Assembly: GCA_032173675.1 (NCBI GenBank)
Contig: JAVKPL010005405.1
Coordinates: 40,876-104,875 of the forward strand
Direction: 5' to 3'
Length of the DNA: 64,000 nucleotides
Source of the DNA: Gastrolobium villosum
Taxonomy: Eukaryota > Streptophyta > Magnoliopsida > Fabales > Fabaceae
In this document: one piece after another, positions 61,446 to 64,000 of the stretch
How positions within the stretch are numbered: position 1 is the first letter of the stretch
Layout of the letters: each line of letters starts with the position of its first letter
The notes under the pieces: generated by a model
What the model saw: only the letters and a program-made list of their open reading frames with translations
Told to the model about the DNA's origin: nothing
Database searches by the model: none
Translations under genes and position numbers: made by a program

Positions 61446-63849
61446 CTAGTTTTGAATCCAATAATCAAACCAAGGTGATGAACTGTCATTTCCTTTCAGC
61501 AAGTGAGAGGGAGAGAGATCAGAATCAAGGTAATAGATAGATGTAGGAGTCTTTCTAGGTGTGAGACTCTCATCCAAGTACATGTTATGTGAATTTGGAT
61601 CTGGGTTGGAATAAGGGAAACCACACTCAATCACATCAGTGAGAAGTTGATCACCATTAAGAGATTCAACATTGACAAGTTGTTGTTGGGGCTGATTGAA
61701 AATTTGTTGCTTGAAAAGCAACTCATCATCATATTCAGCAAATTGTTGGAATAAGGAATTGACATCAGAATCAGAGAGTTGAGATAAAACGGGTCCTGAT
61801 TGAGTTGTTGTAGTGCTAAAGGGAGGAGTAGTAGTTGTGGTAGTGATGATGCTCTTTGTGAGAAGTTGATCACCATTAAGAGATTCAACATTGACAAGTT
61901 GTTGTTGGGGCTGATTCAAAATTTGTTGCTTGAAAAGCAACTCATCATCATATTCAGCAAATTGTTGGAATAAGGAATTGACATCAGAATCAGAGAGTTG
62001 AGATAAAACGGGTCCTGATTGAGTTGTTGTAGTGCTAAAGGGAGGAGTAGTAGTTGTGGTAGTGATGATGCTCTTTGTGGGGTCAATGAAGGTGGTGCTA
62101 TTAAGAGTCTTGCTTTTGATATAGTCTTCAAGAATAGAGGATTGTGGCTTTCCATTAGAAGTTTCTGTTGTGATATTCTTACTTCTTTTAGTTGCATTCC
62201 GATGGCTATTGCTTTTGATATAGTCTTCAAGAATAAAGGATTGTGGCGTTCCATTAGAAGTTAGTGTCCTGTTATTCTTTCTCCTTGGATTTTGCCTTCT
62301 TTTAGCTGCATTCCAATGGTTCTTTATTGCATTCTCAGTTCTTCCTGGAATAAGCTTTTCCATCTCTGACCAACGATTTCCAATCTTAGCATGTGTTTCC
62401 ACTAATATCTTCTCTTCTTCTTCACTCCAACCATCTTTCTGTAAAATGTTTAAACAGCCAAGAGAAAAATGATAATTTAAAATATTTTACATTATATATA
62501 AATCACATTATTTTTTCATACAAATAAACTATCAATTTACATAAATCTATAAAATAAGAAACAAAGAATTGTGTAACTATCTTTCATGTTAAGCAGTTAA
62601 GGCAAATTTTAGTTTATATATTTTACATTCTATATAATTGACATTATTTTTTCATATAAACCACATTTGAGGATCCAAAATTAGCTTATAGAGGAGAATT
62701 AAATAAGAAATCATTAGGGGAAGCAAGATCTGAATAAAAAAAATAAGAAATATACGAATGATTAATTAGAAATATGTCAACCAAACACGACCCAGTAATG
62801 ATATGTGAAAAGAAAAATAGATCATTTATAAATCTTAAATTTATAGAAAAAGAGTAGGAATAAGGGTCAACCTACATATACTAAAATAGATCATTAAAAA
62901 TCTTGAGTATCTATCTAGAAACTCCGAAATAAGAAAATATAGATTTCAAGGTGATCTTCAAAAATCTTCGTTAAGTTCTGATTAATTATTACATGCATAT
63001 ATTTAAATAATTGATATTAAAATAACCCTAGGGCATAGGGCATTTTAAAGTTGAAACTTATAAAAAGTGTATATATATTGAACATGAACAAAAATTAGCA
63101 CGAACATCAAGGATTACGAGAGAAATTAATAGACCTTAATATCTGGGCCCAGATGATTATGCCATCTCACGCTACACTGCTTGCCAGTTCTTCCATCCAA
63201 ATTCTTAGCTATTTGAGACCAATTTCTTACACCATATTGCTCCACCAACTTTAACAGTTTCCTTTAATTATATAATAAATAAAAAAGAAAAACACCTTAG
63301 AATTTTAGTGCAAATATATAACAATCAAACTAAGACATGTATATAAAGAATGTACAAAAAAAAAGTGTTGTTCGCAATACTCAACCTGTCTTCTTCTTCA
63401 CCCCATCTTCCTTTGATTGGAGACACAGGAGATCTTTTCTTAGGCCTTCTTTCCACAACTTTTGCATTATTCCCTAAAACTTGCACATCTTTCTGACACA
63501 ATGTAGGGTTTTGGTGTGTCCAATTCAGAGCCTCTTCATTTGGTAAGAGGTGATGAGTTATAAAGCTTGCTTCTGGAGTGTTAGGAAAGAGATTCTTATA
63601 GGTTGAATCACCGGAAAAAGCAAAACTGCAAAACTCATCATCAAAAACACTTGCATAATTGTTCTTTGCAATATTGCTATGTGGGTGTTGCTTCAGAGGG
63701 AAGTGATTTTGTTGGTTCCCTAAGAAATTGTCTATGGCTGTAAAAGTAAGACCAGAACGACACATAAAAGAAGGGTCTGTGAGCTTTATGTTTCCCCAAC
63801 CATGAGTGGCATTATCATAGTCACTACCTTCACCTCTTGGTGTGTTCAT
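61446..63849 (-). CDS. R2R3-MYB transcription factor copy B (MYB98/MYB119-like)
   Basis: A nuclear DNA-binding factor. Three exons join in frame: 63849-63386, 63261-63135, 62438-61446 (1584 nt, 527 aa). After a 140-residue N-terminal region without known domains, R2 spans about 147-197 (Trp149, 169, 188) and R3 about 198-247 (Trp201, 220, 239), ending NHWNAAKRRQ. The KGRWGEEEDRKL, GKQC and GRTENAIKNHW signatures resemble the MYB64/98/115/118/119 clade, which acts in female gametophyte and seed development. The recognition helix of R2 reads GKQCSVRW where this clade usually has GKQCRERW. The C-terminal half carries a 73-residue direct duplication (TTTTTTPPFSTTTTQSG units) and a shorter one around ILEDYIKS. 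The start is the ATG at 63849. No MYB gene beyond the right edge can be judged. Confidence 0.9.
61641..62078 (-). repeat. 219-bp in-frame tandem duplication in MYB copy B exon 3
   Basis: Units 61641-61859 and 61860-62078 are nearly identical, each encoding 73 residues with VLSQLSDSDVNSLFQQFAEY. MYB copy A has a single unit at the same place, so the duplication arose in copy B after the paralogues split. Confidence 0.92.
62100..62320 (-). repeat. diverged duplication of about 110 bp in MYB copy B exon 3
   Basis: CTTTTGATATAGTCTTCAAG, then ATTGTGG and TTCCATTAGAAGTT, occurs twice. It encodes two versions of SNGxPQSxILEDYIKS plus a second NATKRS-like run that mimics the end of the R3 repeat. 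Copy A has one. Confidence 0.8.
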
Positions 63850-63944
63850 GGAAGGTTCTTGATGGAGACTAAAATCAAAATGGAAAAATATTGGTTTTGG
63901 GAGAGGTTTATTTGTGAGGAGGAGATGGTGGATATATCGTGTGC

Positions 63945-64000
63945 GTGTGTGTATATATAAGGAGAATTTAGCTGATGTGTCACTCCCTTTTTCAAGGATA
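63945..64000 (+). repeat. array monomer head upstream of MYB copy B (cut by window end)
   Basis: GTATATATAAGGAGAATTTA followed by GCTGATGTGTCACTCCC matches the start of the array monomer. It lies about 100 bp upstream of the MYB B start codon, and its TATATATA forms a possible TATA box in the gene direction. More of the monomer, or another array, may continue beyond the window. Confidence 0.8.

Overview
The window is nuclear DNA of a flowering plant, and the protein similarities point to a eudicot. It is very AT-rich. The genes are split by introns with GT/AG borders, and long gene-poor stretches are filled with (TA)n microsatellites, foldback MITEs, SINEs, a TRIM and LTR fragments. The species cannot be named from the sequence alone.

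Five protein-coding genes can be modelled. In order they are: (1) a seven-exon plant DYRK-type protein kinase on the minus strand (9842 to 5452, 723 aa); (2) a three-exon 2-oxoglutarate dioxygenase of the jasmonate-induced oxygenase (JOX/JAO) type on the minus strand (28118 to 24353, 381 aa); (3) an ankyrin plus tandem CCCH zinc-finger protein on the plus strand (39487-41535, 682 aa, with a 5'UTR intron); (4) and (5) two tandem R2R3-MYB genes of the MYB98/MYB119-like clade on the minus strand. MYB copy B (63849 to 61446, 527 aa) looks intact. MYB copy A (59587 to 57903, 286 aa) has lost its N-terminal region and its last residues but still has an open reading frame.

Layout: 1-5150 is gene-free and repeat-rich. 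5161-10200 holds the kinase gene with a SINE just beyond it. 10.2-24.3 kb is gene-free, with MITEs, SINEs, nested duplications and a cluster of foldback elements sitting in (TA)n tracts. 24.3-28.6 kb holds the JOX gene with a SINE in intron 1, a large hairpin in intron 2 and G-box-type sites upstream. 28.6-38.5 kb is gene-free, with LTR-like sequence, a CCA-rich low-complexity island, paired MITEs and a TRIM element. 38.5-41.9 kb is the CCCH gene. 42.8-57.1 kb is a tandem array of a monomer of about 330 bp (about 34 copies). It has higher-order repeat structure and is interrupted by a non-array segment of about 2.8 kb and by a foldback element. 57.8-64 kb holds the two MYB paralogues separated by LTR-like DNA.

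The genes do not form a pathway. JOX would inactivate jasmonic acid, the CCCH protein belongs to a stress-related family, and the MYBs belong to a clade known from female gametophyte and seed development. The most unusual part is the right-hand third. The head of the array monomer also lies directly upstream of both MYB genes, and a segment of about 230 bp next to the array start recurs beside MYB copy B. This suggests that a module of unique segment, MYB gene and repeat was duplicated and that the repeat then expanded locally.
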